Below are positions 17,672-28,251 of a DNA stretch of 58,816 nt, in pieces; positions within the stretch are counted from its first letter, which is position 1; each line of letters begins with the position of its first letter. The DNA is from Rhodospirillaceae bacterium (lineage in GTDB: Bacteria; Pseudomonadota; Alphaproteobacteria; Rhodospirillales; JABHCV01), in the NCBI GenBank assembly GCA_013204045.1, contig JABMOQ010000007.1:1-58816 (forward strand), read 5' to 3'. Under the pieces are notes generated by a model, which saw only the letters and a list, made by a program, of their open reading frames with translations, was not told where the DNA came from and made no database searches. The translations under genes and the position numbers were made by a program.

Positions 17672-20600
17672 TCAATTCTCAGGCGATACGCCCTTTTCGT
17701 CGTCGCGCATGACCACGTAGATCGCCGGAATAACCAACAGGGTCAGCGCCGTCGAGGAGGCTAGCCCGAACACCAGCGAAATGGCCAGCCCCTGAAAGAT
17801 CGGATCGGGCAGGATGAAGGCGGCGCCGATCATGGCGGCGACGGCGGTCAGGAAAATCGGCTTGAAGCGGATGGCGCCGGCTTCCAGCAGCACCTGGCGC
17901 AACGGGGTTTTACCATCCTGACGATGACGAATGAAATCTACCAGCAGGATCGAGTTGCGGACGATGATCCCGGCCAGCGCGATAAAGCCGATCATCGATG
18001 TCGCACTAAAGGGCGCAGAGAACATCCAGTGGCCGATCATGATACCGATCAGGGTCAGCGGTACCGGCGTCAGGATAACCAGGGGCAACTTGAAACTGCC
18101 GAACTGGCCGACGACCAGCAGATAGATGCCAATTAATGCAAAAATAAAAGCCAGCCCCATGTCGCGGAAAGTGACATAGGTGACTTCCCATTCCCCGTCC
18201 CATAGCAAGGTCAGCCCGCTTTCGTCTTTTGGCTGTCCGTGATAGGCAATGGCCAGCGGCCCGGCTTCGCCCCAGTCGATCCCGGCAAGGGCTTCTTCGA
18301 CGGCAAACATGCCGTAGATGGGCGCCTCAAATTGGCCGGCCATTTCACCGGTCACCAGTTCGGCAAAGTATCCGTCCCGGCGGAACAACGGATGCGATGC
18401 CCGTTCCCGTTTTAGGCGAACCACATCGCCGAGCTCTACATTTTGGCCGCTGTCGGCGGCGACACCCGGCGCCGGGACCGGTGTCGATAAAATTCTTTCG
18501 CCCATAGTTAGTGCCTGTTTGGGCAGACCGACCGTGATCTCGACCGGATTGACGCCATCGCCACGCTGGGAATAACCGACGCTGACGCCGCCGATCAGGG
18601 CTTCCAGAGTGTCATAAACGGCCTGCTCCTGAACGCCGAAGAATTCCAGGCTTTCCTGATCGATCTCGACGCGCAGGCGTTCCTGCGGAACACCCAGAGA
18701 ATCATCCACATCGACAACATAATCCACCGACTCGAATGCCTTTCGTACCTTGCGCGCGGCGGCCCGGCGGCTTTCCGCATCGGGGCCGTATATTTCCGCC
18801 AGCAGGGTGCTAAGGACGGGCGGTCCCGGCGGCACCTCGACCACCTTGATGGCGGTTCCATCGGGCACGTCGAGTCCGGCAAGCAGGCGGCGGACTTCCA
18901 ACGCTATATCGTGGCTCTGGCGGTCCCGGTCACCTTTCGGCAGCAAGTTAATCTGCAAATCACCCTGCCACGTTTCGGACCGCATGTAGTAATGACGCAC
19001 CAGCCCGTTGAAGTTGAACGGCATGGAGGTTCCGGCATAGGCCTGCATGTTGGTCAGTTCGGGAATGTCCTTTATACGCCCGGCGGCCGCCAGCAGAACA
19101 CGTTCGGTCATTTCCAGGGACGCCCCTTCCGGCAGGTCAACGACGATCTGCAATTCGGATTTGTTATCGAAGGGCAGCAACTTGACGGTGACGCTCTTGG
19201 TCGCAAAAAGCCCCATGACCGCAACGGTAACCAATCCAACGCCAACAAGAAACTTGATCGAGCGCATACGTCCGACCAGCAATGGGGTTGCTACTTTCAG
19301 GTACAGGCGGCCCAGCATGCCGGGATCGTTTTCTTCGTCGCCATGGTGTTCAAGTATCTTTGCGGTTTCCGCGTCGGCGTTATCTTTGCCGCGAAAGGCA
19401 ATTTTATAGAGCAGCCACGGGGTAATCATCATGGCGACAAAATAAGAAAAGATCATGGCCGCCGAGGCATTTGCCGGTATGGGGCTCATGTACGGCCCCA
19501 TCAGGCCGGAAACGAACATCATCGGCAGCAGCGCCGCGACGATGGTCAGGGTGGCGATAATGGTCGGGTTGCCGACCTCGGCGACCGCTTCAATGGTCGA
19601 TTCAACGGGTCGGCGGATGCCGCCCTTGGACCAGTGACGAACGATATTTTCGACGACGACGATGGCGTCATCAACCAGAATACCGATGGAAAAAATCAGG
19701 GCAAACAGGCTGACCCGGTTGATGGTGTAGCCCATCATCCACGATGCGAACAACGTCATCAGGATGGTTGTCGGCACCACCACCATAACCACGGCGCCCT
19801 CGCGCCAGCCCATGGTGAATGTAATCAACAGTACGATGGAAACCGTCGCCAGGGCCAGATGGAACAAGAGTTCGTCGGATTTTTCGGTTGCCGTTTCGCC
19901 GTAATTACGAGTCACCACCACATCGACGCTGGTCGGCACCAGCCGTCCCTTGACGGTTTCCAGGCGAGACAACAGGTCGTCGGCGACAGACACCGCATTG
20001 GCCCCGGTGCGTTTGGCAAATGCCAGGGTGACCGCGGGAACACGGCCCAGATTGCCTTTATCGTCGCTTTCCAGATACCAGACCCGTTGCTCCAGTTGTT
20101 TCGATCCGACGATGACATCGGCGACATCTTTGACATAAACAGGCCGTCCATCCCGCGCCGTGATCAGCAGCAAACCGATATCCGGCAGCCCGGACAGGGT
20201 CTGACCGGCAACCACCGGCAGCGCCCGGCCATCGTCACGTACCGTGCCCACATGAAAGGATCGGTTGGCGTTGGCCACCTTGCTAACAAGCTGGCTTAAG
20301 GTAACACCGTACAGGGACAGCTGTTCGGGGTTCGGCTCGACGCGGATCTGGTCGGGCCGACCGCCGACGATGAATGTCAGGCCGACATCCTTGACCTTCG
20401 ACAATTCAAAAAGAAGTTCTTCGGCAATATCGTAAAGGGCGTTGTCGTTCCAGCGCGCCGCGACGTCGGCGGCAGGTTTCAGGGTCAGGGTAACGATCGG
20501 AACATCGTTGATACCGCGCCCGACGATCAACGGTTCCGGAATGCCAATCGGCAAGCGGCTCATGTTGGCGCGTATCTGGTCATGCACGCGAACAATGGCG

Positions 20601-20923
20601 ACGTCGGCCGATGTCCCCACATCGAAGCGCGCGGTGACAACCACACGGTCGTCCTCACTTAATGAATAGACATGCTCGACAGCATTGATCCCCTTGATGA
20701 TGTCTTCCAGGGGCTCGGTCACGAGTTCAACCGCATCGGCCGCCTTGTAGCCGTCGGCGCGGATCATGATATCGACCACCGGCACGCTGATCTGCGGCTC
20801 TTCTTCGCGGGGCAACGCCATCAACGCGACAATGCCGACGGCGATGGAGGCCAGTAGGATCAGCGGCGTCAGGGGCGATTGCAGGAACGTTTTGGTAAGG
20901 GCGCCGGATAGTCCGAGTTTCAT
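17672..20923 (-). CDS. RND efflux permease
   Basis: Inner-membrane proton-driven RND pump of 1083 residues, the size normal for the HAE/HME branches. The N-terminal helix is followed by the porter region, and the central proton-relay motif GILVDDAIVVVENI (TM4 Asp pair) is visible near the middle. The C-terminal half repeats the fold. The ATG at 20923 lies 16 bp after the adaptor stop; an upstream in-frame start would overlap that gene. It forms an operon with the adaptor just upstream. No outer-membrane factor is present, so a shared TolC-like channel is assumed. The substrate is unknown. Confidence 0.93.
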   Translation of the reverse strand: MKLGLSGALTKTFLQSPLTPLILLASIAVGIVALMALPREEEPQISVPVVDIMIRADGYKAADAVELVTEPLEDIIKGINAVEHVYSLSEDDRVVVTARFDVGTSADVAIVRVHDQIRANMSRLPIGIPEPLIVGRGINDVPIVTLTLKPAADVAARWNDNALYDIAEELLFELSKVKDVGLTFIVGGRPDQIRVEPNPEQLSLYGVTLSQLVSKVANANRSFHVGTVRDDGRALPVVAGQTLSGLPDIGLLLITARDGRPVYVKDVADVIVGSKQLEQRVWYLESDDKGNLGRVPAVTLAFAKRTGANAVSVADDLLSRLETVKGRLVPTSVDVVVTRNYGETATEKSDELLFHLALATVSIVLLITFTMGWREGAVVMVVVPTTILMTLFASWMMGYTINRVSLFALIFSIGILVDDAIVVVENIVRHWSKGGIRRPVESTIEAVAEVGNPTIIATLTIVAALLPMMFVSGLMGPYMSPIPANASAAMIFSYFVAMMITPWLLYKIAFRGKDNADAETAKILEHHGDEENDPGMLGRLYLKVATPLLVGRMRSIKFLVGVGLVTVAVMGLFATKSVTVKLLPFDNKSELQIVVDLPEGASLEMTERVLLAAAGRIKDIPELTNMQAYAGTSMPFNFNGLVRHYYMRSETWQGDLQINLLPKGDRDRQSHDIALEVRRLLAGLDVPDGTAIKVVEVPPGPPVLSTLLAEIYGPDAESRRAAARKVRKAFESVDYVVDVDDSLGVPQERLRVEIDQESLEFFGVQEQAVYDTLEALIGGVSVGYSQRGDGVNPVEITVGLPKQALTMGERILSTPVPAPGVAADSGQNVELGDVVRLKRERASHPLFRRDGYFAELVTGEMAGQFEAPIYGMFAVEEALAGIDWGEAGPLAIAYHGQPKDESGLTLLWDGEWEVTYVTFRDMGLAFIFALIGIYLLVVGQFGSFKLPLVILTPVPLTLIGIMIGHWMFSAPFSATSMIGFIALAGIIVRNSILLVDFIRHRQDGKTPLRQVLLEAGAIRFKPIFLTAVAAMIGAAFILPDPIFQGLAISLVFGLASSTALTLLVIPAIYVVMRDDEKGVSPEN

Positions 20924-20939
20924 GGAAATTTTCCCAGCC

Positions 20940-21917
20940 CTAACGCGCGTCCGGGACGACCAGAATATCACCGGCTTTCAGTCCCGATAGAATTTCAATA
21001 CCGCCGGGCGCATCCATGCCCGGCTGTACGACGACTTCGCCGACGCCTTTAATCATGGCAAAGGTCACCCCGAAACGGCTGAACAGGTAAGTGCCGGGAA
21101 TGATGACGGTTTCACGCGTGCCCGACCCCACATAGACGCGTACCCGCTCGCCGACGAAAAAATCGCCCAGTCCGGCGACGGTAACATCGGCGATGACCCG
21201 GCCCTGGCGCAGTTCCGGGTAGACCTGGTGGATAATGCCTGTGTGCGGCTCGCCGTCATCACCGACGGTGACGGCGTTGCCGACCTTGATAAAGCGGGCG
21301 TGACGTTCCGGCAGTTGCAGACGCAGGATATAGCCCTTGGCGGCAATGGTCGCGACCGGTTCGCCCGGCAATATGACGGCCCCTTCGGTGACATGCACCC
21401 TGGTGACCCGGCCAGAAACCGGCGCCCTGACCACACCCTCGGCACGTTGCTCGGAAACCACCGACAGTTCCGCCTGCAGGGCTGCCAGATCACGTTCGAT
21501 CACATCGAAACCGGCTTCAGCCTCCTCCAGCCTTTTCTTTGGGATGGTTCCTGTTTCCGTTAGCTTGCGGGCTCGCTCCAGGGCCGTTGCCGCCAGCTTC
21601 TTTTGCGCCTTCAGTGAATCGGCGTGAGCTTCCAGCGCATCCATGCGCAACCGCAGTTTGGTATCGATAACGGTAGCGATCGGCGACCCTTCCTCGACCT
21701 TGCTGCCTTCATCAACGACCAATTGGGTGACCGTGCCGCCGATGCGGGCACGGGCCCCGATAACGTCGGCCGTCTCGACGGTGGCGAACACCGCTTTCCT
21801 GTCTTCAATCTGGGTTTTTTCGACCGTCAGCTCGGAAACGGCCATGGCCGAATGCCCGTGAAACACTGTCAGAATCCCAAAGCTGAGATAAATTACCTTA
21901 TTAATCAAAGACTTCAT
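20940..21917 (-). CDS. RND efflux periplasmic adaptor (membrane fusion protein)
   Basis: HlyD/AcrA-type adaptor (325 residues) with an N-terminal signal ([18 protein letters not shown]). A lipoyl-like half motif surrounds a coiled-coil hairpin (residues about 70-150), followed by a beta-barrel region with [23 protein letters not shown]. It bridges the permease at 17672-20923 to an outer-membrane channel. It is transcribed away from an AT-rich region with palindromes (21952-22000) that probably controls it and the divergent DUF2892 gene. Confidence 0.9.
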   Translation of the reverse strand: MKSLINKVIYLSFGILTVFHGHSAMAVSELTVEKTQIEDRKAVFATVETADVIGARARIGGTVTQLVVDEGSKVEEGSPIATVIDTKLRLRMDALEAHADSLKAQKKLAATALERARKLTETGTIPKKRLEEAEAGFDVIERDLAALQAELSVVSEQRAEGVVRAPVSGRVTRVHVTEGAVILPGEPVATIAAKGYILRLQLPERHARFIKVGNAVTVGDDGEPHTGIIHQVYPELRQGRVIADVTVAGLGDFFVGERVRVYVGSGTRETVIIPGTYLFSRFGVTFAMIKGVGEVVVQPGMDAPGGIEILSGLKAGDILVVPDAR

Positions 21918-21951
21918 TGGTTTTTCCCAAATGTATGGAACAACTTGATCT

Positions 21952-22000
21952 CTAATATATTAGCGTTTGCTTATAAATCAAGTTTTGTTTATAAACCAAA
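21952..22000. promoter_or_regulatory. Palindromic operator-like region between divergent genes
   Basis: A perfect 12-bp palindrome, CTAATATATTAG, lies at 21952-21963. Two related imperfect palindromes follow, TTTGCTTATAAATCAA (from 21966) and TTTGTTTATAAACCAA (from 21984), with centres exactly 18 bp apart. The block lies between the RND adaptor (minus) and the DUF2892 gene (plus), as expected for a shared operator. The binding protein is unknown. The ArsR-type regulator at 40974 is one candidate, because AT-rich dyads and DUF2892 genes go with BigR-type regulation. Confidence 0.5.
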
Positions 22001-22040
22001 ACTGGATTTACCCAATAAACAACAATCTGGAGCTTTTCTC

Positions 22041-22244
22041 ATGAGCATCGACCGTATGGTATTCGCCTTTGGCGGCTTCGTCGTCCTGATCAGCGTCGCC
22101 CTGTCAAATTACCACAATCCCAACTGGATGTGGCTGACAGTTTTCGTTGGCGCCAACATGTTCCAGGCGGCGTTCACCAAGTTCTGCCCGCTGGCCATGA
22201 TTCTCAAGAAACTGGGGGCCAGCCCCGGCAAGGCCTTCAGCTAA
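22041..22244 (+). CDS. DUF2892 (YgaP-like transmembrane) small membrane protein
   Basis: 67-residue protein with two hydrophobic stretches ([17 protein letters not shown] and [17 protein letters not shown]) and the C-terminal [12 protein letters not shown] typical of the YgaP transmembrane family. In several bacteria this domain is joined to, or lies next to, rhodanese and sulfide-handling genes. Here it stands alone, so a link to sulfur is inferred. The start has CTGGAG eight bases upstream. Shorter forms of the frame further upstream have no such site. Confidence 0.85.
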   Translation: MSIDRMVFAFGGFVVLISVALSNYHNPNWMWLTVFVGANMFQAAFTKFCPLAMILKKLGASPGKAFS

Positions 22245-22320
22245 TTTATAAGTTCGTATTGATTTTACGGACTACTTGGTAAAAATTGGGGCTCTCAAAT
22301 CATCAGAGAGCCCCGTTGCC

Positions 22321-23484
22321 ATGTCAGACCAACAGAATGAAGCCGAGTGCAATGCCTTGTCACGCAGTGAGCCTTCATTGCCGGCTAACTGGTATTATGA
22401 TCCCCTCCACTACGCCCAAGAAGTAAAGTCAATCTGGCAACGCACATGGCTTTATGTTTGCCACACCGATGCTCTTGCCGAGCCGCTTACTTACCGGACC
22501 CTGGAAATTGGCGATCAAAGTGTCGTTGTGCTGCGCAGTGCAGAGGGAGAGTTGCGGGCGTTCCACAACTCCTGTCGGCACCGCGGCTCGATCCTGTGTA
22601 CGGAACGTCAAGGGCGGCTCAAATCAAAGCTGATTGTGTGTCCCTATCACCAATGGTCTTACGCGGTTTCCGACGGCCATTTGGCTCGCACGTCCTCGTT
22701 TAAGGAGCCGGAAGGCTTTGACAAGGCGGACTACCCCCTGTTCCCGGTAGCTGTTACCGAATGGCGCGGCTGCATCATGATCAATCTCGATCCCGCTGCC
22801 CGCTGGGATATGCAACAGGTTTTTAGCTATTCCCCTGAAAACCTTGCCAACTATCCACTCGAAGACATGGTCGTCGGGCATACTTGGCGAAAGGTGATGA
22901 ATTGCAACTGGAAGACATTCTGGGAGAATTTTAACGAATGCCTCCATTGCCCCAACATACACCCGGAACTCGGCAAACTTGTCCCTTTGTACACCCGCCG
23001 CATTATGGAGCCGAAAGACCAGCCGGACTGGCCGCAGCATCAGGGGTCAGACGATCCCAAATTCCGTGGCGGCCTGGCCAAGGGTGTCGAAACATGGTCT
23101 ATGGACGGCAGCGCCCAGAACCATGTGATCGAGTCACTTAATGACGAGGACCTGAGCCGTGGCTACTCCTACGGCGTGTCAATGCCCAGCGTCTTTATTG
23201 GTGCCTATGCGGACCACGTTCGCATAGTACGGTTGCTGCCGATTGGCCCCGAGCAAACCGAGTTGGTAGCTGAATGGCTGTTCGAAAAAGACACCCTGAA
23301 TGCGGCCGACTACGATATGTCAAATGTCGTCGATTTCGCCAAGCTGGTCATGGGCCAGGATTCGGCCGCCAGTGAACTCAACCAGCGTGGCATGCATGCC
23401 GCCCCGTTCAAGCAAGGCGTTTTGATGCCTGAAGAATACGAGATCAAGGATATGCACGACTGGATACGCGCCCACCTGGCTTAA
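22321..23484 (+). CDS. Rieske non-haem iron oxygenase, alpha subunit
   Basis: 387-residue aromatic-ring-hydroxylating or amine-demethylating type oxygenase. The N-terminal Rieske [2Fe-2S] centre is made by CRHRG and CPYHQW. The catalytic domain carries NECLHCPNIHPEL, holding the two His of the mononuclear iron site. The 387-residue size and the single-gene setting resemble the GbcA or stachydrine/carnitine-type oxygenases more than two-subunit dioxygenases; the substrate is not determinable. No ferredoxin reductase partner lies next to it. Confidence 0.88.
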   Translation: MSDQQNEAECNALSRSEPSLPANWYYDPLHYAQEVKSIWQRTWLYVCHTDALAEPLTYRTLEIGDQSVVVLRSAEGELRAFHNSCRHRGSILCTERQGRLKSKLIVCPYHQWSYAVSDGHLARTSSFKEPEGFDKADYPLFPVAVTEWRGCIMINLDPAARWDMQQVFSYSPENLANYPLEDMVVGHTWRKVMNCNWKTFWENFNECLHCPNIHPELGKLVPLYTRRIMEPKDQPDWPQHQGSDDPKFRGGLAKGVETWSMDGSAQNHVIESLNDEDLSRGYSYGVSMPSVFIGAYADHVRIVRLLPIGPEQTELVAEWLFEKDTLNAADYDMSNVVDFAKLVMGQDSAASELNQRGMHAAPFKQGVLMPEEYEIKDMHDWIRAHLA

Positions 23485-23486
23485 AA

Positions 23487-24389
23487 TTATCCCGTAAAAT
23501 CCTTCCGCCTTTCATCGACGCCGACCGGGTCTTCGTGGATCAGCACCTCGGCGTTGGGAAAGGCGGCTTCAATTTTATACATGACGTCCTCGGCGATGAT
23601 GTGGGCGTCATGAAGGGTTATGTCCGGCTGCATTTCAAGGTGCATCTGAATAAACGTATCAAGCCCCGAAGACCGGGTTCTTAAGTCATGGATGCCGTGA
23701 ACGTCCGGATGGCCGTCTGCAATGTCGGCAATACGCTGGCGATCCTCGGCCGGTAATTCACGGTCCATCAACAAATGCAGCGAACCCGCCCCCACTTCCC
23801 AGGCCCCCTTGAAGATATAGGCGGCGATGGCGATGGCGAATAACGGGTCGGCAAGCGGAAATCCTAATCTCGACGACAACACCAGCGAAATGACGACGCT
23901 GATATTGACCAGCACATCCATTCTGTAATGGACGGTATCGGCAGCGATGGCGATCGACCCGGTGCGCGTGACCACATACCTTTGGAACATCACCAGCCCG
24001 ACCGTCATGACAATCGACAGCGCCATCACCGCATAACCGATTTCCGTATTGACGATGACCTGTGGATTGAACAGGCGGTCGCCAGCCTCAAGCAGCAGAA
24101 ACAGGGCCGAACCGCTAATGAACGCCGCCTGCGCCAGCCCGGCCAGTGGTTCCGCCTTGCCGTGTCCGAAACGGTGCTCGGCGTCGGCCGGTTGCAGGGC
24201 ATGGCGGACGGCCAGCAGGTTGACGGCGGAAGCGGCAACATCGAGCAGGGAATCGGTCATGGTCGACAACAAACTGACCGAATCGGTCATCACCCAGGCG
24301 GCAAACTTGACGCAGACAAGCACCGACGCCGTGGCGACGGCGGCATAGGTGGCGATACGCATCAGCCGGGGGTTGGTTTCACTACTCAT
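23487..24389 (-). CDS. Cation diffusion facilitator (FieF-like metal exporter)
   Basis: 300-residue CDF family metal/proton antiporter in the inner membrane. TM2 carries the metal-binding DSLLD and the loop HRFGHGKAEPLAGL; TM5 carries DTVHYRMD. The C-terminal cytoplasmic metal-sensing domain (LPAEDRQRIADIADGHPDVHGIHDLRTRSSG) is present. The ATG at 24389 lies 8 bp after pdxH, whereas further upstream starts would run into that gene. The FieF-type sequence suggests Fe2+ or Zn2+; this is not certain. Confidence 0.92.
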   Translation of the reverse strand: MSSETNPRLMRIATYAAVATASVLVCVKFAAWVMTDSVSLLSTMTDSLLDVAASAVNLLAVRHALQPADAEHRFGHGKAEPLAGLAQAAFISGSALFLLLEAGDRLFNPQVIVNTEIGYAVMALSIVMTVGLVMFQRYVVTRTGSIAIAADTVHYRMDVLVNISVVISLVLSSRLGFPLADPLFAIAIAAYIFKGAWEVGAGSLHLLMDRELPAEDRQRIADIADGHPDVHGIHDLRTRSSGLDTFIQMHLEMQPDITLHDAHIIAEDVMYKIEAAFPNAEVLIHEDPVGVDERRKDFTG

Positions 24390-24396
24390 GATCGCC

Positions 24397-24987
24397 TCAG
24401 GGATACAGGGTTTCGCTCGTCCAGCCATGGTCGGTGCGATGGAACACCAGGCGTTCATGCAAGCGGAATGGCCGGTCGCTCCAGAACTCGATCATCCGGG
24501 GCGCGATTCGGTAGCCGGACCAGAATTCCGGCCGCGGGATATCACCCACATGAAACTTTGCAGTAAATTCAGCAACCCTTTTTTCAAGCTCGAAACGTCC
24601 CTTCAGGGATTGTGACTGTTTCGACGCCCAGGCGCCGATTCGGCTGGTGCGGGCCCGCGAAGCAAAATATTCATCGGCTTCGGCACCATCGACGGCGGTC
24701 ACCGTCCCTTCGATGCGGATCTGGCGTTTCAGGGATTTCCAGTGGAAACACAACGCCGCTTGCGGATTGCCGTCGAGCTCTTTGGCCTTTCGGCTGCCAA
24801 GGTTGGTGTAGAAGGTAAACCCGGCCTCATCGACGCCCTTCAACAGCACCATACGCGCCGAGGGAACCCCATCGGGCGTCGCCGTTGCCAGGGTCATGGC
24901 ATTGGCGTCGCTGGGCTCCAGCCTTGCGGCTTCGGCGTACCAATCGTTAAATAATTCAATAGGATCGCGGTCCGTGATGACAGTCAT
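24397..24987 (-). CDS. pdxH: Pyridoxamine 5'-phosphate oxidase
   Basis: FMN-dependent enzyme that makes pyridoxal 5'-phosphate from PNP or PMP. Family motifs are visible: [20 protein letters not shown] (FMN site), [21 protein letters not shown], and the C-terminal RLVFHR. A 196-residue length is normal. It is the first gene of a two-gene minus-strand unit with the CDF transporter, a pairing without obvious functional link. Confidence 0.95.
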   Translation of the reverse strand: MTVITDRDPIELFNDWYAEAARLEPSDANAMTLATATPDGVPSARMVLLKGVDEAGFTFYTNLGSRKAKELDGNPQAALCFHWKSLKRQIRIEGTVTAVDGAEADEYFASRARTSRIGAWASKQSQSLKGRFELEKRVAEFTAKFHVGDIPRPEFWSGYRIAPRMIEFWSDRPFRLHERLVFHRTDHGWTSETLYP

Positions 24988-25041
24988 AGTGTCCTTGCTT
25001 TAATATCCATCCTGACAGCCCCATACATAACAGGAAATGGC

Positions 25042-25512
25042 ATGAACAAAATAGCCCCGCTGTTGTTTTCCCTGGTTTTGCTGGCCGCCTGCTCGGGTGG
25101 CAAAAACCACACTGGCGAGAACGTAGGACAGGCCGCTGGTGCCGTAATTGGCGCCGTCGTCGGTTCCGGAGTCGGGAGTGGCAAGACCAACGCCCTCGCC
25201 GTCGGGCTGGGGGCGATCCTCGGCGCTGTGCTCGGCAAAGAGCTGGGGCGTACAATCGACGAGATGGATCGTGATATAGCCGAGAAAGCCGCCAAAGAAA
25301 CCCTTGAAACAGCACAAGCCGGTGAAACGGTCAGTTGGAGTAACCCGGACAGCGGCAATTCGGGAACCTATACGCCGACCAGCGATCCCGAAGAGGAAGA
25401 CGACGAAGTGTGCCGAAACTTCGAATCGACTGTTTTCATAGACGGCAAGGAGCAAAAGGCCGAGGGTCGGGCCTGCCAGCAATCTGACGGTACCTGGAAA
25501 ATTGTTGAATGA
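25042..25512 (+). CDS. Glycine-zipper lipoprotein (17-kDa-antigen-like)
   Basis: 156-residue lipoprotein with a signal peptide and lipobox LLAAC at residues 13-17. A glycine-zipper segment follows ([15 protein letters not shown]...[19 protein letters not shown]), as in Rickettsia 17-kDa antigen and SlyB-like outer-membrane lipoproteins, then a C-terminal domain ending SDGTWKIVE. Likely anchored in the outer membrane; function unknown. Its stop overlaps the start of the DnaJ-like gene by 4 bp. Confidence 0.85.
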   Translation: MNKIAPLLFSLVLLAACSGGKNHTGENVGQAAGAVIGAVVGSGVGSGKTNALAVGLGAILGAVLGKELGRTIDEMDRDIAEKAAKETLETAQAGETVSWSNPDSGNSGTYTPTSDPEEEDDEVCRNFESTVFIDGKEQKAEGRACQQSDGTWKIVE

Positions 25513-26408
25513 AAGACCCCTATACAGTCCTGAGTGTTGCCCGTAATGCCAGCGGCGATGACATAAAAAAGGCCTATCGCAAGCTTGCCCGCGAATTGCA
25601 CCCGGACAGCGCACCAGGAAATCCAAAGGCTGAAGACCGCTTCAAGGATCTGTCCACGGCTTACGAAATACTATCAAACGCCAAGAAAAGAGCGAGCTAT
25701 GACAATGGGGACATCGATGCCACCGGTAATCCGGTTGCCCGTGACGGTCGGAGAGCCCACCCCCGGTCATCCCCTAATGGAGCGAAAGGACACCCTTTCG
25801 AGGATTTTTTTAAACGCCACACAATGAATCGCACCGCCGGCCTGAAGATAAACGGCAGCGACGTTTCCTATTCCCTGAAAGTTGATTTTCTGGACGCTGC
25901 CGGGGGGGCCGAAAAAAACGTCAGTATGACCAACGGCAAACGTCTGGTCGTCAAGATTCCGCCCGGAACAAACGACAGACAGGTGCTGCGCCTGAAGGGC
26001 CAGGGCATGGAAGGCGTCGGCGGCGGCATAAACGGCGATGCTCATGTTGAAATAATCATCATTCCCGACCGCCTTTACAGCAGCAAAGGCAATGATGTGC
26101 TGATGGAATTTGCGGTCACCCTGCAAGAAGCCATACTCGGTGGACGGGCCGAAGTGCCGACCATTCACGGACCCGTAAATGTCACAATTCCCAAGGGCTC
26201 GAACACCGGTACGGTGCTGCGGCTCAAGGGTAAGGGTATCAAAAAAGCAAAGGCAAAAAGCCCAGGAGACCAGTTGGTTTCCTTAAAAATCCTGTTGCCG
26301 GAAAAACCGGACACGGCGCTGACCGAATTTGTCGAAAAATGGGCCAAGGACAATGATTACGATGTCCGCGGTATGGGTTTAAAACCAAACAAGGCGGAAG
26401 CGGATTAG
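25509..26408 (+). CDS. DnaJ-type co-chaperone (CbpA-like, no zinc finger)
   Basis: 299 residues: an N-terminal J domain with [14 protein letters not shown], where the canonical HPD is present, then a G-rich linker, then the C-terminal substrate-binding beta domains ([21 protein letters not shown] and onward). There is no CxxCxGxG zinc finger, which points to the DjlA/CbpA-like class II DnaJ. It overlaps the preceding lipoprotein gene by 4 bp, and its stop overlaps the convergent YihY gene. Confidence 0.92.
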   Translation: MKDPYTVLSVARNASGDDIKKAYRKLARELHPDSAPGNPKAEDRFKDLSTAYEILSNAKKRASYDNGDIDATGNPVARDGRRAHPRSSPNGAKGHPFEDFFKRHTMNRTAGLKINGSDVSYSLKVDFLDAAGGAEKNVSMTNGKRLVVKIPPGTNDRQVLRLKGQGMEGVGGGINGDAHVEIIIIPDRLYSSKGNDVLMEFAVTLQEAILGGRAEVPTIHGPVNVTIPKGSNTGTVLRLKGKGIKKAKAKSPGDQLVSLKILLPEKPDTALTEFVEKWAKDNDYDVRGMGLKPNKAEAD

Positions 26409-27292
26409 GGTTTTTCCTGTTCCTGTTTTCGCATACTGCGCCAGTCCTGTAACGACGCCGTCATCACGGCACCGCCCAGAACCACCGTCCACGACAGAAA
26501 CATCCAGATCAGAAATACCGGCACTACGGACAGTGCACCGTAAATAATCTTGTAGGTTGGAAACAAAACCAGATAGATCCCGAACAACCAGCGCAATGCG
26601 GAGAACAGCAGGCCAGCGACAAGACCGCCCAAAAAGGCATCGCGCCAGGCAACGGGTCGGTTTGGAACCATTTTATAAAACAGCACAAATCCCATAACCA
26701 TAATAGACGCCGGCATGACACGGGTGATCCAGCTAAGGGAGCCGGTGTATTCCTCTACCCCCAGTCCCCTGGTCAGGGCAAAGATATAGGTAGCAAGACT
26801 GAAACTGACGGCCAGCACCAGGGGGCCGGCAATCAGCGCTGCCAGATAGACACCCAGCCGGATCAGGATCGGGCGCTGTCGTTCGACCCGGAAAATGATG
26901 CTCATTTCGGCAAAAATGGTGTTAATCATGATGATCGACACCACCACCAACCCGGCAATGCCAAAAGTCGTCATATTTCTGGCGCTAGCGATGAACCCGT
27001 TAAGGGATTCTTCCACCTTGTCGCTGGATTCCGGCATCAGGTTGGCGAACACAAAATTCGTCAGTTCACCGCGAAAACCCTCCAGCGCGGGCACCGCCGC
27101 CAGGACAGCAAAAATAATGGCGACCAGCGGCACCAGTGCCAGAACAGACACATAACTGAGCGATCCCGCCACCACCCGGCAACGGTCTTCCCCGTAACGC
27201 CCGAGCGCATAGGCCAGAAACGAGCCCGAAGCCTTGCATCCTTTGATGAGCCTTTGACCGAGGATTCCTGACAGCAACATGCTCTCCTTCAA
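26405..27292 (-). CDS. YihY/BrkB-family membrane protein
   Basis: 295-residue integral membrane protein with six hydrophobic stretches and the family pattern [19 protein letters not shown] near the N-terminus, then [18 protein letters not shown] and [26 protein letters not shown]. Function unsettled in the family. The old name ribonuclease BN is a misassignment. It overlaps the DnaJ-like gene tail to tail. Confidence 0.9.
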   Translation of the reverse strand: MKESMLLSGILGQRLIKGCKASGSFLAYALGRYGEDRCRVVAGSLSYVSVLALVPLVAIIFAVLAAVPALEGFRGELTNFVFANLMPESSDKVEESLNGFIASARNMTTFGIAGLVVVSIIMINTIFAEMSIIFRVERQRPILIRLGVYLAALIAGPLVLAVSFSLATYIFALTRGLGVEEYTGSLSWITRVMPASIMVMGFVLFYKMVPNRPVAWRDAFLGGLVAGLLFSALRWLFGIYLVLFPTYKIIYGALSVVPVFLIWMFLSWTVVLGGAVMTASLQDWRSMRKQEQEKP

Positions 27293-27424
27293 TTGACCCG
27301 GCGGATATGATCATATAACACGTGGGTGCTTGGCTTTTCCCGCTTATGCGACTCGTATATTATGATAGGTTAGGTAAGCCGGATATGGTCAACAATTGGT
27401 TTGTTATTTGAAAAAGGGGATTAC

Positions 27425-28237
27425 ATGACCTCCGTTGAACCGCTGATGAAGGGCAAAAAAGGCCTGATCATGGGGGTCGCAAATGACCGTTCCATTGCCA
27501 CCGGTATTGCAAATGCCGTCCACGCGCAGGGCGCAGAGCTTGCGTTTACCTATCAGGGCGAGGCTTTGCTCAAAAGAATCACGCCGATCGCTGAAAAAAT
27601 GGGCTCGGATATCATCCTTGAATGCGATGTCAGCGACATGGCAAGCATGGACAAGGTCTTCGACGAAATCGGCAAACAGTGGGGGAAACTGGACTTCCTT
27701 GTCCATGCCATCGCCTATTCGGACAAAGAAGAACTGAAAGGCGCCTACGTCGATACCAGCCGCGAAAATTTTGCCCGCACCATGGATATTTCATGTTATT
27801 CGCTAACCGCCGCGTGCCAGCGTGCGCGTCCGTTGATGCGCGATGGCGGTTCGATCATTTCACTGACCTACTACGGAGCCGAACGGGTGATCCCGCACTA
27901 TAATGTCATGGGCGTTGCCAAGGCGGCGCTGGAAGCTAGCGTGCGTTACCTTGCCGAAGATCTGGGCCGCGAGAACATTCGCGTCAACACCCTTTCGGCC
28001 GGACCCATGAAGACCTTGGCGGCTTCCGGTATTGGCGATTTTCGCTATATCCTGAAGTGGAACGAGCTAAATTCTCCGCTCAGGCGCAATGTCACGCTGG
28101 ATGATGTCGGCGGGGCGGGTATGTATCTGTTGAGTGATCTTTCAAGCGGCGTTACCGGTGAAACCCACCACGTCGATTGCGGCTATCACACCGTCGGCAT
28201 GAAAGCTGTCGATGCACCCGACATTTCCACGGTCTGA
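27425..28237 (+). CDS. fabI: Enoyl-ACP reductase (NADH) FabI
   Basis: Final reductive step of type II fatty acid synthesis, reducing enoyl-ACP with NADH. 270 residues. The FabI-type nucleotide signature GVANDRSIATGIA is at the N-terminus, and the catalytic Tyr/Lys region reads LTYYGAERVIPHYNVMGVAKAALE, with SAGPMKTLAASGI after it. The ATG at 27425 is preceded by AAAAGGGG. It is followed 14 bp later by aroC, probably in one transcript. Confidence 0.95.
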   Translation: MTSVEPLMKGKKGLIMGVANDRSIATGIANAVHAQGAELAFTYQGEALLKRITPIAEKMGSDIILECDVSDMASMDKVFDEIGKQWGKLDFLVHAIAYSDKEELKGAYVDTSRENFARTMDISCYSLTAACQRARPLMRDGGSIISLTYYGAERVIPHYNVMGVAKAALEASVRYLAEDLGRENIRVNTLSAGPMKTLAASGIGDFRYILKWNELNSPLRRNVTLDDVGGAGMYLLSDLSSGVTGETHHVDCGYHTVGMKAVDAPDISTV

Positions 28238-28251
28238 AGGAGGTCTGACAG

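Noticed and set aside
26405-27292. Ribonuclease BN
   Set aside because: Old name for the YihY family; the protein is a multi-helix membrane protein with no nuclease motif.
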